Assembly: GCF_050947875.1 (NCBI RefSeq)
Contig: NC_134568.1
Span: forward strand, 204,318,017 to 204,382,016
DNA length: 64,000 nucleotides
Direction: 5' to 3'
From: Dermacentor variabilis
Lineage: Eukaryota > Arthropoda > Arachnida > Ixodida > Ixodidae
Positions 1 through 12,839 of the stretch are shown in pieces. Under the pieces are notes generated by a model. The model ran no database searches. It saw only the letters and a list, made by a program, of their open reading frames with translations, and had not been told where the DNA came from. The position numbers and the translations under genes are program-made. Positions within the stretch are counted from its first letter, which is position 1. The number at the start of each line of letters is the position of its first letter.

Positions 1-1582
1 GAACTTCGGTACTTCCGCCAATAGTGAGAGTAAGCCCATTCACCAAACCTAAACCGCCGTCGCAGAAGACAACTTATGCGCAAATTTCTATGATATGGGT
101 GTAGCAGTATTACGAGCACAATTATGTCTATCTGCGCCGCTCCAGCTGACGCGGGTAAGCGTTGGAACGCCCTGTTGCGGCTGATTGGCCAGAGGCCACA
201 ACTGATAACCGAGGATGGCGCGTGCTTGTATCTTTGTGGCGCGCTCTGATTGGTCATTTCAAAGCGCATTGAGATGTTAATTGTGCCGAGCGTGCGCTGC
301 TGTCCAAAGCAGTAGCATTAATGCTGTGCGGCGAACTTGTGCCTAACGCCTGAAAGGCTATGTTCCTCTATGCTCGAAATATCCTAAATTTTCATACTCG
401 TCAAGACACTTTATTACATGACATGACACTCATGACACTCATACTCGTCATGACACTCTAAATAGAAGTGTACTCTCCGTCTTTGACAACCGTCAAGTTT
501 GTTACTGATGTGTTTTGAGCACCTCTGTCGTATATCATATATTTTTATAGTTTGAGCTTCGTCTTGCTCATAGGGCTGTGGAGGAATATATATTCCAAAG
601 CTTTAAGGCTTTAATTCACCATGCGAGATGAAACAATGAAGAAAGCGCCTAAACGTTCCTTGTTATCAAAGCCTGTTGCTGCTGCTGGACAATTCGCTGT
701 CGTCTTCTGTGCTGTTAGCCTCAGCCCTCTATTACAAAGCTCATAGTTTCAATTCAACACTACGTCCAAGAGATGTAGTGTCCCTGTGCACGGTATTGCT
801 CATTCTGTGGCCTACGAAGTGAACCAGCGTATGCGTACAACGGATGGCAATCCTGTGATATGAAGCGGGACGTCAATATGATGAGAAATAAAAAAAAAGG
901 AATGGTGAATAAGAACATGTACCGCTATTGATCACGTGCCACACACACACAACGCAGATGCATTTGCGTACGCAAGCAAATACGCACGCACGCGCACAGA
1001 TTTATATTTATGTAATCACACTGACGAGTATCACTCGAGACACGTCGTTTTTGTTTTTTTTTGTAAAAAAGCGTGCAGCATCATAAAGACGTCACTAAGT
1101 TTTTCTTTTGCATGCACAAAGCCTGTAACAGGTAACCCGCCGTAGGAGGACCAGACGACAAACAAAAGCGACAGCAGACAACAGTCATCGACGTCTTATG
1201 ATTGGCTGAAAATGCTTATTCTAACATCCGTCCTGGGCGAAAAGACGTCTCTCAATTCTTTCAGTCGTTTCGTGCGATGTTCTTTCTGTAGTTTCCTCCT
1301 CTTATTAAAGAGACCCTTCACAGACGTCTGTCAAATCGGCGCAAGAATTTTCTTTCAGCCGGCGACAGTCTTACAGTGCTCGGAGCCTGCTACGCAGTAG
1401 TCACGTCAAAATGGCGGCATGAAAACGGGTCACAGTGGCCTGGTATCGCGAAATGAACAATGTGAAGCGTGCATGACGCTAAGTGCGGTCACTAAACCGC
1501 GTCGCATCAGCAAGATCAGTATTTACGTCGCTCGAATTTTGCGGTCTTCTGCGCTCTGCCGGCGGCGCACAATAAATCACTT
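1..1582. other. No supported gene
   Basis: No family was recognised in this stretch. The short ORFs at 936-1145 and 1212-1400 have no recognisable domain and low-complexity composition. Around 400-470 there are small reiterations of a catgacactcat-type motif. Nothing here is supported as coding. Confidence 0.6.
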
Positions 1583-3453
1583 ATGAACTTGAGAAAGGGG
1601 GTACCAGCGATACACAAAGTACACGCACACAATGAAAAAGCGTTAGACACGGACGGACGCTGAAGCGCTTGGGCCAGAAGGTGCATGATGGACTTGACAA
1701 AGGGGGCAACAGCGAGACACAAAGGACGCGCACACGAGGAAAAAGCGTTAGACACGGACGGACGCTGGAGCTCTTGGGCCAGTTGGTGCGTGATGGACTT
1801 GTAAAAGGGGGTAACAGCGAAACACAAAGGACGCGCACACGAGGAAAAAGCGTTAGACACGGACGGACGCTGGAGCTCTTGGGCCAGTTGTTGCGTGATG
1901 GACATGTAAAAGGGGGTAACAGCGAAACACAAAGGACGCGCACACGAGGAAAAAGCGTTAGACACGGACGGACGCTGGAGCTCTTGGGCCAGTTGGTGCG
2001 TGATGGACTTGAAAAAGGGGGTAACAGCGTAACACAATGGACGCGCACACAAGGAAAAAGCGTTAGACACGGACGGACGCTGGAGCTCTTGGGCCAGTTG
2101 TTGCGTGATGGACTTGAAAAAGGGGGTAACAGCGAAACACAATGGACGCGCCCACAAGGAAAAAGCGTTAGACATGGACGGACGCTGGAGCTCTTGGGCC
2201 AGTTGGTGCATGATGGACTTCGAAAAAAGGGGCAACAGCGAAACACAAAGGCCGCGCACACAAAGAAAAAGCGTTAGACACGGACAGACGCTGGAGCTCT
2301 TGGGCCAGTTGGTGCGTGATGGACTTGTAAAAGGGGGCAACAGCGAAACGCAAAGGACGCGCACACAAGGAAAAAGCGTTAGACACGGACGGACGCTGGA
2401 GCTCTTGGGCCAGTTGGTGCATGATGGACTTCGAAAAAAGGGGTAACAGCGAAACACAAAGGACGCGCACACAAAGAAAAAGCGTTAGACACGGACAGAC
2501 GCTGGAGCTCTTGGGCCAGTTGGTGCGTGATGGACTTGTAAAAGGGGGCAACAGCGAAACACAAAGGACGCGCACACAAGGAAAAAGCGTTAGACACGTA
2601 CGGACGCTGGCGCTCTTGGGCCAGTTGGTGCATGATGGACTTCGAAAAAAGGGGCAACAGCGAAACACAAAGGACGCGCACACAAAGAAAAAGCGTTAGA
2701 CACGGACAGACGCTGGAGCTCTTGGGCCAGTTGGTGCGTGATGGACTTGTAAAAGGGGGCAACAGCGAAACACAAAGGACGCGCACACAAGGAAAAAGCG
2801 TTAGACACGTACGGACGCTGGCGCTCTTGGGCCAGTTGGTGCGTGATGGACTTGAAAAAGTGGGTAACAGCGTAACACAATGGACGCGCACACAAGGAAA
2901 AAGCGTTAGACACGGACGGACGCTGGAGCTCTTGGGCCAGTTGGTGCATGATGGACTTGAAAAAGGGGGTAACAGCGAAATACAATGGACGCGCCCACAA
3001 GGAAAAAGCGTTAGACATGGTCGGACGCTGGAGCTCTTGGGCCAGTTGGTGCATGATGGACTTCGAAAAAAGGGGCAACAGCGAAACACAAAGGACGCGC
3101 ACACAAAGAAAAAGCGTTAGACACGGACAGACGCTGGAGCTCTTGGGCCAGTTGGTGCGTGATGGACTTGTAAAAGGGGGCAACAGCGAAACACAAAGGA
3201 CGCGCACACAAGGAAAAAGCGTTAGACACGTACGGACGCTGGCGCTCTTGGGCCAGTTGGTGCGTGATGGACTTGAAAAAGGGGGTAACAGCAAAACACG
3301 AAGGACGCACACACAAGGAAAAGGCGTTAGACACGTACGGACGCTGGAGCTCTTGCCCCCCCCCCCCCCAATTAGTGCATGATGGACCAGAAAAGGGGGT
3401 ACCAGCGAAACACAAAGGACGCGCACACGAGGAAAAGGCGTTAGACACGGACG
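1583..3453. repeat. 105-bp minisatellite array with dimeric higher-order structure
   Basis: About 18 tandem copies of a unit of roughly 105 bp. Each contains the landmarks gttagacacggacggacgct, ggagctcttgggccagttgg and aacagcgaaacacaaagg. Successive gttagacac landmarks at 1747, 1852 and 1957 give the 105-bp spacing. From about 2170 a second unit type (cttcgaaaaaagggg) alternates with the first and makes a 211-bp dimer. Because 105 is a multiple of 3, long ORFs appear in several frames on both strands, including a 318-codon minus-strand ORF ending at 1516. I read these as a by-product of the period, not as genes. A run of 14 C at 3356-3369 interrupts a late unit. Confidence 0.93.
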
Positions 3454-3470
3454 GCGTTAGCGTCCGTGTC
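3444..3470. repeat. Hairpin at the end of the minisatellite
   Basis: gacacggacg (3444-3453) and cgtccgtgtc (3461-3470) form a perfect 10-bp inverted repeat around a 7-nt loop. It lies exactly where the 105-bp array stops and the next repeat family begins. Confidence 0.7.
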
Positions 3471-3479
3471 GTAGTATTG

Positions 3480-3970
3480 TAGAGCGGCACGTTCCCAGTG
3501 GCACATACCTAGTTACCCTAGTTGGCGCCAAAGACGTCATTTGAAGTGCGGCACACACCTGCTGGCACATTACCTTGGTGACCCAAGTTGATATCAAAGA
3601 GGTTCATCGAAGACCAGCGCAGATCGAGTGGCAGATGCCCAGTATTCCAAGTCGGTGTCAAAAAGTTTCATTCAACAGCAGTACCGACCCAGTCCCGCAT
3701 CTACAAGGGCCTAAGAAGGCGTGAAAGGAGTTCGTTGAAGAGTGGCACGTATGTACATATTGGCACACACTGAGTGACCCAAGTTGGCCCGATAGTTGGT
3801 TTAGAACAGTGTTACCTAAGCACAGCATCCCTATGGGCTACCCTTTTGACCACAGACAACGCAGTGACCCAAGTAGGCGGGAAAACGGTTAGATACAGCC
3901 AAACATACATAGATACAAATATAGGTACATACTTACACAGAGACATAGCCTCCGAAAAGTACGTGAAGTA
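3480..3970 (+). repeat. Dispersed degenerate repeat, copy 1
   Basis: Built of loosely repeated units of about 55-60 bp with cores such as agcggcac, cagtggcacatac, tgacccaagttgg and aaagacgttcattgaag. It is colinear with 20006-20455, sharing late landmarks such as cccgcatctaca, agtgacccaagttgg and gtaggcgg, then aaacggttagatac. A short third piece lies at 23303-23350. The 112-codon ORF at 3774-4112 falls across its end and has no recognised domain. Confidence 0.7.
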
Positions 3971-5095
3971 CCCTAATGGCACGTTCACACTGAGGAATCC
4001 GGCGTCTACAGCGAATGGAATTCTCCTGCCTCCGAAAATCGCGTCGTTCACACTGCTTGCGCACCGCGCCGCCGGAACGAGATACAGCGCCATCTGCCCC
4101 ATAAAGTGCTGACCTCCAAGCAGCGCGGGATATCCTCGATGTTCTCGCGGCTAGAAATTGCGCAGTTGTCTCCGCCCACGTCGAGTTCGTGTGTTAATTT
4201 TGCGCGTCTCCGCCATTGCTTGGAAAGGCAATGATGAAACATGAGCAAGAAAAGGCAGTACTGCTAGCCCCGTTGGCGAGCACTTTTCTGGCGAAGCGTG
4301 ACGCGCAGAAGCATTCGCCGAAGAGACGACGCGACCGGCGTTGTTGGGTTCGTCCTGCTTTGCAAGAGCGCGCGTAGCTTGATCACGCCACCTTGTCAGG
4401 TCGCTTAGACCTTGTGCTTCGCGTGGTACTTGTCAAAAAGGAGGGTGGTTACGCACCAATTCGATGAGCATTTCCGGTGTCGCGATGCGTTCGAAGACTG
4501 CGATATGACGAACGCGTCAAGCTTGGCCGCCATCTTTGGAATTGCTGAGACGCGCTCCGATTAGTTCGCGATGAGGGAATCCGGCGGCAGCTGCCGCAAA
4601 AATTGCTCCGGGAGCGATCGTCGCGGAAGGGGCTATTCCGGCGGATCTCGCCGCCGCCGAACTGGGTTCCGCCGAACTGGGCGCCGCTCCAGACACCGAA
4701 TGCCTCAGTGTGAACGCGCCATTACGCATCAAAAATAAACCGTGAAAATAACGTCTTTGCAATATTTAAGCGCATATACGCAACCGTGAGCTCCAGGGGA
4801 TCGTGAGGGATAAGCTTTTGGGGAACGCTAACTAGCAAGAACCGCTGCGTGCTAGCCACGACCCAATACTAAGGACTGCCTACCGATAAGCACCTACTTG
4901 AGTGCGACGAAGACCAGAATAATCATTATATTCCTCCCATCTCACGAATAAGCACTTTTGAATCTTGCGAACTTCTACAGTTTCTTGAAAAATGGATATT
5001 GGCGATGTCGAAGGCTGAATAAAGTTTTGGTAGAACGCTGCAGAAGTGGGTGCGCGCTCTTGCGTATTTAAGCATGCGAACGTGAGAGCGTGGGT
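3971..5095. other. No supported gene
   Basis: Moderately GC-rich, especially 4,560-4,700, with several short ORFs on both strands. None has a recognisable motif, and no repeat copy was identified by eye. Confidence 0.5.
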
Positions 5096-5166
5096 GCGTG
5101 TGTGCGTGTGTGCGTGTGTTGTGTGCGCGTGTGTGCGTGTTTGTGTTTTTGTGTGTGTGCGTTTCG
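5096..5166. repeat. GT-rich simple repeat
   Basis: Interrupted (GT)n/(GTGC)n tract. It generates Cys/Val/Arg low-complexity ORFs on the plus strand and Thr/His ORFs on the minus strand, which should not be called genes. Confidence 0.85.
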
Positions 5167-6600
5167 TCACGAGAAGAGTCGTGCGTGCTCAGACCTTCTC
5201 AATCGGGGAAGAGGGAAGCTATGTGTGGTGTAATCCGGGTTATTGAAAAATTCTTGCGCCAACACGCTGCGCTGGTTCCTATTGACAATACCGCGTGTGC
5301 AACAGAAAACATGCAATAGTTGACCCCAATGAACTGTACAACATAATATTTAGCAGCCATTTACATTTGTCGTTCAGAAGGACGTCCATGAAACGAAGCT
5401 TAGTTGATTAGCTACATCCACATATCCAAACAACAAAATCTCCCTTTCTCCTTCCTTCAGTAGTTTCCCTCCTTGCTTTTCATAACGCACCATAACGCAA
5501 GCTGGGATAATTCCCTAAGAACTGGACACGTTCCGCAGTTAGGCGTAATCAGGCAAAACAAGCCATAGAACGCTGAGTCCATGTACCCTGCTACCGTACC
5601 CTAGACTTTCAGTACAAATAAAATCTGTTCTTACGATATTGTTAGCGCACCTCTAGTAAAATGGGGAAGGGCAGTTTTGCGAATTTAAAAAAAGAAATAA
5701 ATATTTATAGAATACTCGACATGGTGGGAGCATGCTGAGTCGTATATCGAGCCAAACCTCTTAATATGCGCAATGCATGTTATGTTGGTCGCGGCCGTGG
5801 AAAGAACAGATATCTTTTTTCTTGTATGCTTTGTACTGTGCCCAGCTTAAGTATGGTGTGTGGGTCCGTTCTTGCTAAGGGCAATCGCGTTTCATGTTTG
5901 ATCCACAAATATGTTTACTATACGCTCACCGCGTGCGAAAAATTCCGTCATGAACGAGAGCGCTTCAGCAGCCTAATCCGAGAATGGCCACTATATGAGG
6001 CCCTACACAGTGGCTGCTCTACGGGTGGCACACGGGACGTACATGAGCAGGACCTCGTTCTGAGGCTTTCGCACGGCAAAGCATAGCTAACGTTTCCTTA
6101 AACCCCATGCTAAATAAATATGCTGTACAGATCGTGATTGGAGCTTCGACAGATTTCAGTTACTTCATCATCTCAGCGACACAAAACACCGCACTTAAAT
6201 TTCTCCTGACTGAATAACTACTTACTACATGACATAATTAGCCCTTGGTTCTAAAGTTTTGACCGCCAGCGAAACTCAAGTTGTAACCCTCACATTGTCG
6301 ATCACTCTCCGACCAGTAAGCACTCGATTAAAGTACGGCACATACGATCGGAACAACGATAAGACAGCATGTTCCCAGCCATAAGACGGCCATAGTCGCC
6401 ATGCACGATCCCACCCTGGTAATCGTCACAAGCACTGGTGGAAAAAAAATTCATGTAAATTAAAACCTTTCGGGCTCATACGTGTTCCCATTGAATAAAA
6501 TCTAAAAGCGATGGCTCACAGCCCCTGGCGTGAGCGTAGATCACGCATGTGTCCAGTTTGTACTGATCCTGCTTCACTAGTCAGCAAACAAGAAAAGCCT
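5167..6600. other. No supported gene
   Basis: AT-leaning sequence. The 106-codon ORF at 5766-6086 has no recognisable domain. No repeat copy was identified. Confidence 0.5.
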
Positions 6601-6603
6601 TAG

Positions 6604-7136
6604 CCGGGAGCCCATGTTTCGACAAGGGGACTTGTCTTCGTCGGGGCGACAACTGATTTTCTTAGCAATGCTTATACATAGCGATTATACATCCAATTAC
6701 TGCGACCGACTCGAGATCCAGCGACTCAACCGCAGGATTTATCCTCCGCCTCACAAAAAGCTCAGCACTGAAGATGCCGTAGCTCTCCGACTTATACAGA
6801 CTAACACATTTCCAAACCTACACAGATACAGTAAAATGTTCCCACATACATATCGCGGCATCTGCCCCTGGTGCGGCGACACACGCCCTACACTCTTTCA
6901 CATCTCGTGGGGGTGCGAGGGCAAACCTCAACACTTAAAGACTCCTAGCACGTCATTTGAGCGGTGGGAGGTACAGCTGACCGGCGATACCCTGGCGGGA
7001 CAAGAAGCTCTCGTCCAGCAAGTACGTCGAGCAGCCATGGCCAGTGGAGTCCTGGAATGAGGACACCACCCACTCGACCTCAAGAGCAACCACCTCGATG
7101 GTCCGAATAAATGTTTTTCTCTCTCTCTCTCTCTCT
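6604..7136 (+). pseudogene. 3' end of an RNase H-type LINE ORF2 plus 3' UTR
   Basis: A 148-codon open stretch (6614-7060) reads as the extreme C-terminus of an I-like non-LTR retrotransposon ORF2. It carries a Cys/His finger of the form CPWCGD...LFHISWGC, followed by FERWEVQLTG and a basic tail ending RRAAMASGVLE, a layout usual in arthropod I-like elements. After the stop come a short 3' UTR, an AATAAA at about 7107 and a (CT)n tail to about 7136. All upstream domains (endonuclease, RT, most of RNase H) are missing, so this is a 5'-truncated insertion. The methionine at 6614 is only the first ATG in the surviving frame, not a native start. Family identity is from memory of the motif pattern. 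Confidence 0.7.
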
Positions 7137-8539
7137 TCTATCTTGTGTTAATTCCAGCATTAAGCTTCATATTTGACAGCTTGTTCGAGTTTGCCGAAGT
7201 ACCTGCAGCCTTGTAGCCGCATTTGAACAGCTGCACGTTCCTGCCAGCCCTGTTCTATCTCTCTATATTTGAGGCGCTACCGAACCGTCGACATTTGAGA
7301 CTCCATAGGTAGTGTAGTACAACATTTCCTTGTTCCACGCTACATTGTGAGAGCTGCACGGTAAAAAAGAACATCGTTGCGGGACGCGCTGGCCACCGTG
7401 GCACCGACGGGCTCGCTCTGCTGCGCCCACCGCGCTTCCATGCATCGGCGCTCGCCCGCGGCCTGCCCAAGTTAGCAGGCCCGCGCGTGAACCGGCCTCT
7501 CCCATCTGTTTTTTTGCTCCTGCCTGGCGAGCCTTCAGTTCCGCGCCGATCTCTCCTGGAATAGTTGCTCCGAGGCCAGGCGGCGGTGCGAACAGTGGGG
7601 GCCTCTCCTTAATTTAGTTAGCCACTTTGCCCCGTCTTTTGCTCGCGTATGTCGAACAACAAACATCCGGTGCCGGGCCAGTTTTCACGCAGCCTCGATT
7701 CTCGTGGTCGACCAGCAGCGATGACGCAAGCCCAAGGCACAACGAAGCCACGCGGATGATGCCGCCCTAGATCTACATCCGACCTCCACATACGGGGAAG
7801 CCACGATAATTACGAAACTAACAGAGCCACAGTCTGCACGCTTTTCTCACGGGCGAGGGATCGAGCTAGGGTTTTTCTTTTTTTTCTTGAGCAATGAACA
7901 CACACAGACGCGGCGCTCCTGTGCAGTCTCGAGAAATATGAAAGGAGACACTCAACCAGTATTCTACCAACATTTAGTTTCCCGGCTTGAGCTCCAACCT
8001 CCCATTTCAATAGCCACCGATAATATTTCTGTTTAAACAGTCACCTTTGTGGAGTGTAATTATGTTGAACACAGACGTGTTCTTGAATGCAAACGAACGG
8101 TCACTCGTCGTGTTGCAGTGATCGCACATTCCTGCATTGCATTCTGCTCAACGCCGCTTCCAATAATAACCTTTTATTTAATATATTAGCAGGGAAGCAC
8201 TCTACTGTGAAATGAGTGATGTGTACGCAAGAGCACTGAACGTATGATTTACAGCGTCAAGGGCAGCTTTAGAGGTTTCTTTAAACCTCCATCGCGGGGC
8301 ACGCATTGAACTGCAATACCTTCTCGGAAAGTGGACAAGCGCTGCTTGTGTTATGCGCAATACATGTGCTAGCGACGAAGGGCAGACAATGTATAATCAA
8401 AAGAATCGTTGCAAAATACATCCACAGTAAAATACTATGATACAAGGCTTTCATTTTCTTAAGAGCTTCCTGCAGTAAACGTTCATGTGGCCGGTATAAC
8501 CCTAATGGCACCACTAAAAGAATGTGATAATACCTGTGT
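7137..8539. other. No supported gene
   Basis: GC-rich around 7370-7760, AT-rich afterwards. The short ORFs on both strands have no domain I can name. No RNA gene was seen. Confidence 0.5.
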
Positions 8540-9180
8540 CCTTATGTTCATGGTCATTATTTGATCTTGCCGTTGCGTGCGGGAGTTGGCCGACGTTGAG
8601 GAGGACTTAAAGGAACGAAGATTTATTTATATTATGTAGAGGAATAGCTCCAAAGCAAAATAACAGTAAAAAGTCATTGACGGCTGGCAGCAAATCGTAA
8701 GCTGCGGCGCGCGACAAGAAGAACGTCTCTCTCTTTCCGGTGGTTCTCGGGCTTATAACCATTTCAGTCCGTCGTGGTCACGCCATTTTCAGCCAATCGT
8801 CGAGCCCGTGCAGGTGTCGTCATTTTCATCCAATCGTTGGGCCCATGCAAGTAGCATCATGTTCGGCCAATGGGGACACTCCATAGGCTCTATTCTCCGA
8901 TGTCTGCCTCCGTCCAGCGTCGCCTCCTCGCCTAGTAGGCGATCAGCAGGAGGGGACTGGTCGTCCTTGAACGACCTTCCAGTCCTGCAAAGCAGCTTTT
9001 CTAGGGACTATGGTCAACTACCTCGAACCGTGCCAGCCTCCAGTTGCACTTTCGGGAAGCATCACACAGGGGTGAGACAGAAGCTCCACGCTCGGCACAC
9101 GATGGCGGGATAGCCAACTTGTCTGACAGCTGCGGTAGCATGGTTGACGCGCACCTGCGCACCACAATTGGAATGTGACG
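8540..9180 (-). mobile_element. Possible solo LTR
   Basis: Read on the minus strand, this stretch carries a TATA-like ttataagc (about 8751-8758) followed some 120 bp later by an aataaat signal near 8625 and a short downstream piece, the order expected of U3-R-U5. There is no internal coding sequence next to it, and neither terminus nor a target duplication could be fixed. It is a weak call. Confidence 0.3.
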
Positions 9181-9646
9181 GCGAGTGGTTGCGTTAGAAC
9201 TTTACTGATGCTAGTTAATGGTCGGCATCTAACATCATTCAGAAACCTGCCCGCTTAGTGTGCGATATGAACTTCAGAGCAAAAGGGTGCATTGTCTTGA
9301 CATTTCGATAATGATAACTTTAGCCACTATGGGTGATTCGTATTGACTCTATTGGGTGGATCACTCCGGCCCATGCCCTCACTGTCATCCTCATGCATAA
9401 ACCAAAATAAAACCCCACCTCCAGTAAGCTGAAATTAACACACATAAGAGATAACTTCAAAAAGCGTTATGGGAAAACGGCAACTTGTCGATGTTAAAAT
9501 TTCATAAGCTCATGGCTGTCAGCGACTACGAAAATTAGGAAATTGAAATGATTCAGGAAATTGGCCGGCGCAAGACACGTGTAACTGGAGATCGCTGGGA
9601 GATGCCTTCGTCCTGGCAGTGGACATAAATATAAGCAGATGATTAT
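9181..9646. other. No supported gene
   Basis: AT-leaning, with no recognisable ORF or repeat before the GATA tract. Confidence 0.5.
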
Positions 9647-9867
<221 letters not shown>

Positions 9868-10129
9868 CGAGTCCACCTGGTCAATCAGTGTACGTATCAT
9901 TTTCTGTTTAATTTTCTTCGTTATGCAATTTGCGCACATAGCTGTAAACCGTCACATTCTTTGAATGAGAGCCGGCGCCACCTGCACGCAATCCACCAAA
10001 TTCAATCAGCAGCCATACACCGACTGTGCCTGGGTTGCTATATATTGGGAAAAGCCTCGACAGCCAGAATCTGCGTCCTTTCATTACTGGCATAAGGCTG
10101 AGTCGGTACACGCTTAATGTATGCGAGAA

Positions 10130-10232
10130 GAAAGGGGGTTAACCAAGGGGCCCGATTTTTATTAATCATATCATGAAGAGCCAACAAACAAAGTCACTAG
10201 GGACCATATAGGGCAAATTACTTGTACTTACG
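10130..10232 (-). mobile_element. SINE family 1, 3' body fragment
   Basis: On the minus strand the segment matches the body of the SINE at 12957-13196. Shared landmarks are caagtaatttgccct, tttgttggctcttcatgata and the terminal ggttaacccccttt. The tRNA-like head is absent. This is the most diverged of the four copies in the window. Confidence 0.65.
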
Positions 10233-10235
10233 CTT

Positions 10236-11068
10236 AATGTGTATGTCTTGCGCACACAAGTCGTATGAATAATGCCATCTACACAAGGCCACCTACACGT
10301 CCCCCAGACCTCTAATTATGTTGCTTAAAATCATGCGAAAGTGTTTTGTATGCGAAATTCCACACTCTTGAAGGTTGTGTGTCTCATAAACTCAGTCGAA
10401 AGGAATGGAGCTCAACATGCAGAGATAAATTAAGTGAGAATGAAGGCGATAGCATAGTTACGTGATTTGAATCGCAACGTCAAGGCAAGGTCTGGTCATT
10501 GCGAAGACACGAAATCTTAGAAACCATAGTCTGTAATATTACCATATAATGATAAAACCCATTTATTTGCCTTCTTATAGTTTCGTTTCGATAAGAACGA
10601 TGTCTGTATATGTATCCTCACTTTCGTCTTGATTTTTCGTTCGCCAAGCTTACGCGATACTCCGCAACTATACAAAACTACCAGTGCTATACTCCTTAAA
10701 ATGCACCAGCCGAAACTTGATAATTTTATGGAACTCGTGAAGTCCAAGAATCGAAGACACAAACTGACAATAGAACGTCTCTTGGTTAGATCCAAAAACG
10801 AGGTGGCACGAACACCGAGTGATCGATTTTAACTTCACATCAGCACAGTGGCAATCAGAGACGCTGTAGTAGAGGACTGCGGCTTAATTTTGGCCGCTTC
10901 GAATTGCCTAACGTGCTGCCAAAGCGCAGTTACATGAGCGTATTCGCTTTCCGCTTCCGTCGAAATCGGGCCACGACGGCCGGGGATTGAATCTGTGCTC
11001 AGCAGCAAAACGCTATAGGCACTGATTAAAGGCACTGTTGCGGCAAGGAAATAATAATGATACAAATA
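10236..11068. other. No supported gene
   Basis: AT-rich, with short ORFs on both strands (for example 10629-10832) and no recognisable domain. Confidence 0.5.
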
Positions 11069-11466
<398 letters not shown>

Positions 11467-11589
11467 CGGTACACGCAGGGCTGTCGGTCATTCCAATGCG
11501 GAATAACGATGCGTCCGTGAATGCCCCGCCAAGCCACAGGCGGCACAGAAGTGTTGCTTCCGCTCGTGGTAACCCTGGTGGAAGACGGA

Positions 11590-11924
11590 GTTGCAGATGT
11601 GTATCCTATCTGTGGAGACGTGCGTTCGTGAATTCACTGGTGTTCCTCAGAGTCTGGGTAAGCTCCCGTGCGAGGGAGCGACGACTTATGGCTGCATCTG
11701 TTCTCGGACAGTGGTATTGGTTTATTATGGGCACCATCGTGGGCCGATCGGGCAGTGTCATCAGCACTGTGATTTCCCGAAATTCCGCAGTGACCCGGTA
11801 TCCACTGGTTGTGCCCCTTGTCGATTGCGTGACGGTGTAGTCGGATGTCTGTTTTGAGACATGCGCCATCAAACTTGCCGTAAAAATGCACTGTTGTTGC
11901 ACTTACTTTCTTTAAGAAAAACAC
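11590..11924 (-). pseudogene. Fragment of a LINE RNase H domain
   Basis: The minus-strand frame includes WIPGHCGISGNHSADDTA and PIPLS. This is the WxPGHxGIxGNExAD block that ends the RNase H domain of I-like non-LTR elements. A second minus-strand frame continues with SRRSLARELTQTLR and NARLHR, which fits the downstream linker, so at least one frameshift separates the two parts. No RT or 3' finger is attached. Related sequence lies at 13480-14030. Confidence 0.65.
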
Positions 11925-12357
11925 TCTTTATGCATTGATGCACAAAAATAAGTGGAACGCCCATGTATATAGTTCCGAATTTTGGGAAATAATATCTTGA
12001 AACTGATGTCATCCTGGAAATTCATTTCAAGTGTGTACGTTTTGCAAGCTCTCCGGCTACATTACGCAAATTGCAATATGTGCCGTAAAGTAATTAATTA
12101 AGAAGTTAATTATGCATCTGTGTTAATTATTTGAATATGTGTTTCGATTTCTCGTGCTAGTAATGCCCGCCTCTTCGAATAATTTAGCTCAAGGACAAAA
12201 ATTGTGCTGTCTGCAACAGGCGATTTTTAAAACTTCCGTAAAACTTAAAAATTATCTCCCTGTATATTTTACCAATAAGTGTTGGGGTGGCTTAGTTCAA
12301 TGACTGGTGTCGCTTGAAAAGGACCGAAAACACATGTTCCAGTGCACATATTTTATA

Positions 12358-12360
<3 letters not shown>

Positions 12361-12388
<28 letters not shown>
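12361..12388. repeat. (AT)14 tract
   Basis: Dinucleotide run directly abutting the left arm of the SINE palindrome. Confidence 0.9.
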
Positions 12389-12390
<2 letters not shown>

Positions 12391-12686
12391 TAAGAAGCCA
12401 ACAAACAATGACACCAAGGACAACATAGGGGAAATTACTTGTGCTTAATAAATGAAATAAAGAAATGATAAATTAATGGAAAATAAAGTGGATGAAAAAA
12501 CAACTCGCCTGTTGCAGACAGCACGCGAAATGCGAAGGTTGTGGGTTCGGTTCCCACCTGCGGCAAGTTGTTCTTTCATCCACTTTATTTTCCATTAATT
12601 TATCATTTCTTTATTTCATTTATTAAGCGCAAGTAATTTCCCCTCTGTTGTCCTTGATGTCATTGTTTGTTGGCTTCTTATGATAT
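12385..12686. mobile_element. Head-to-head pair of SINE family 1 copies
   Basis: The left arm 12385-12509 is the reverse complement of 12562-12686, about 125 bp each. The right arm is the SINE body in plus orientation and is preceded by the tRNA-like box B region (gggttcggttcccacc, 12543-12558). The left arm is the same body in minus orientation with no head. The 52-bp centre carries the partial head. The right copy continues to about 12725 with the ggttaacctcctctcctcg end. Confidence 0.85.
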
Positions 12687-12839
12687 GACTAATAAATATC
12701 GGGACCCTCGGTTAACCTCCTCTCCTCGTTTATTATATAACGAGGGTCTCGAATCCGGCAACATTGATGCCTTCAGGTAGCATGTGTGGGTTTACTGACC
12801 AGTTGCCTTCACCCAAAAAAGATCACGTTCTCGCGACGC

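Noticed and set aside
1516..2472. 318-codon minus-strand ORF and overlapping long ORFs in the 105-bp array
   Set aside because: The tandem period is divisible by 3, so frames on both strands stay open automatically. There is no domain and no start context.
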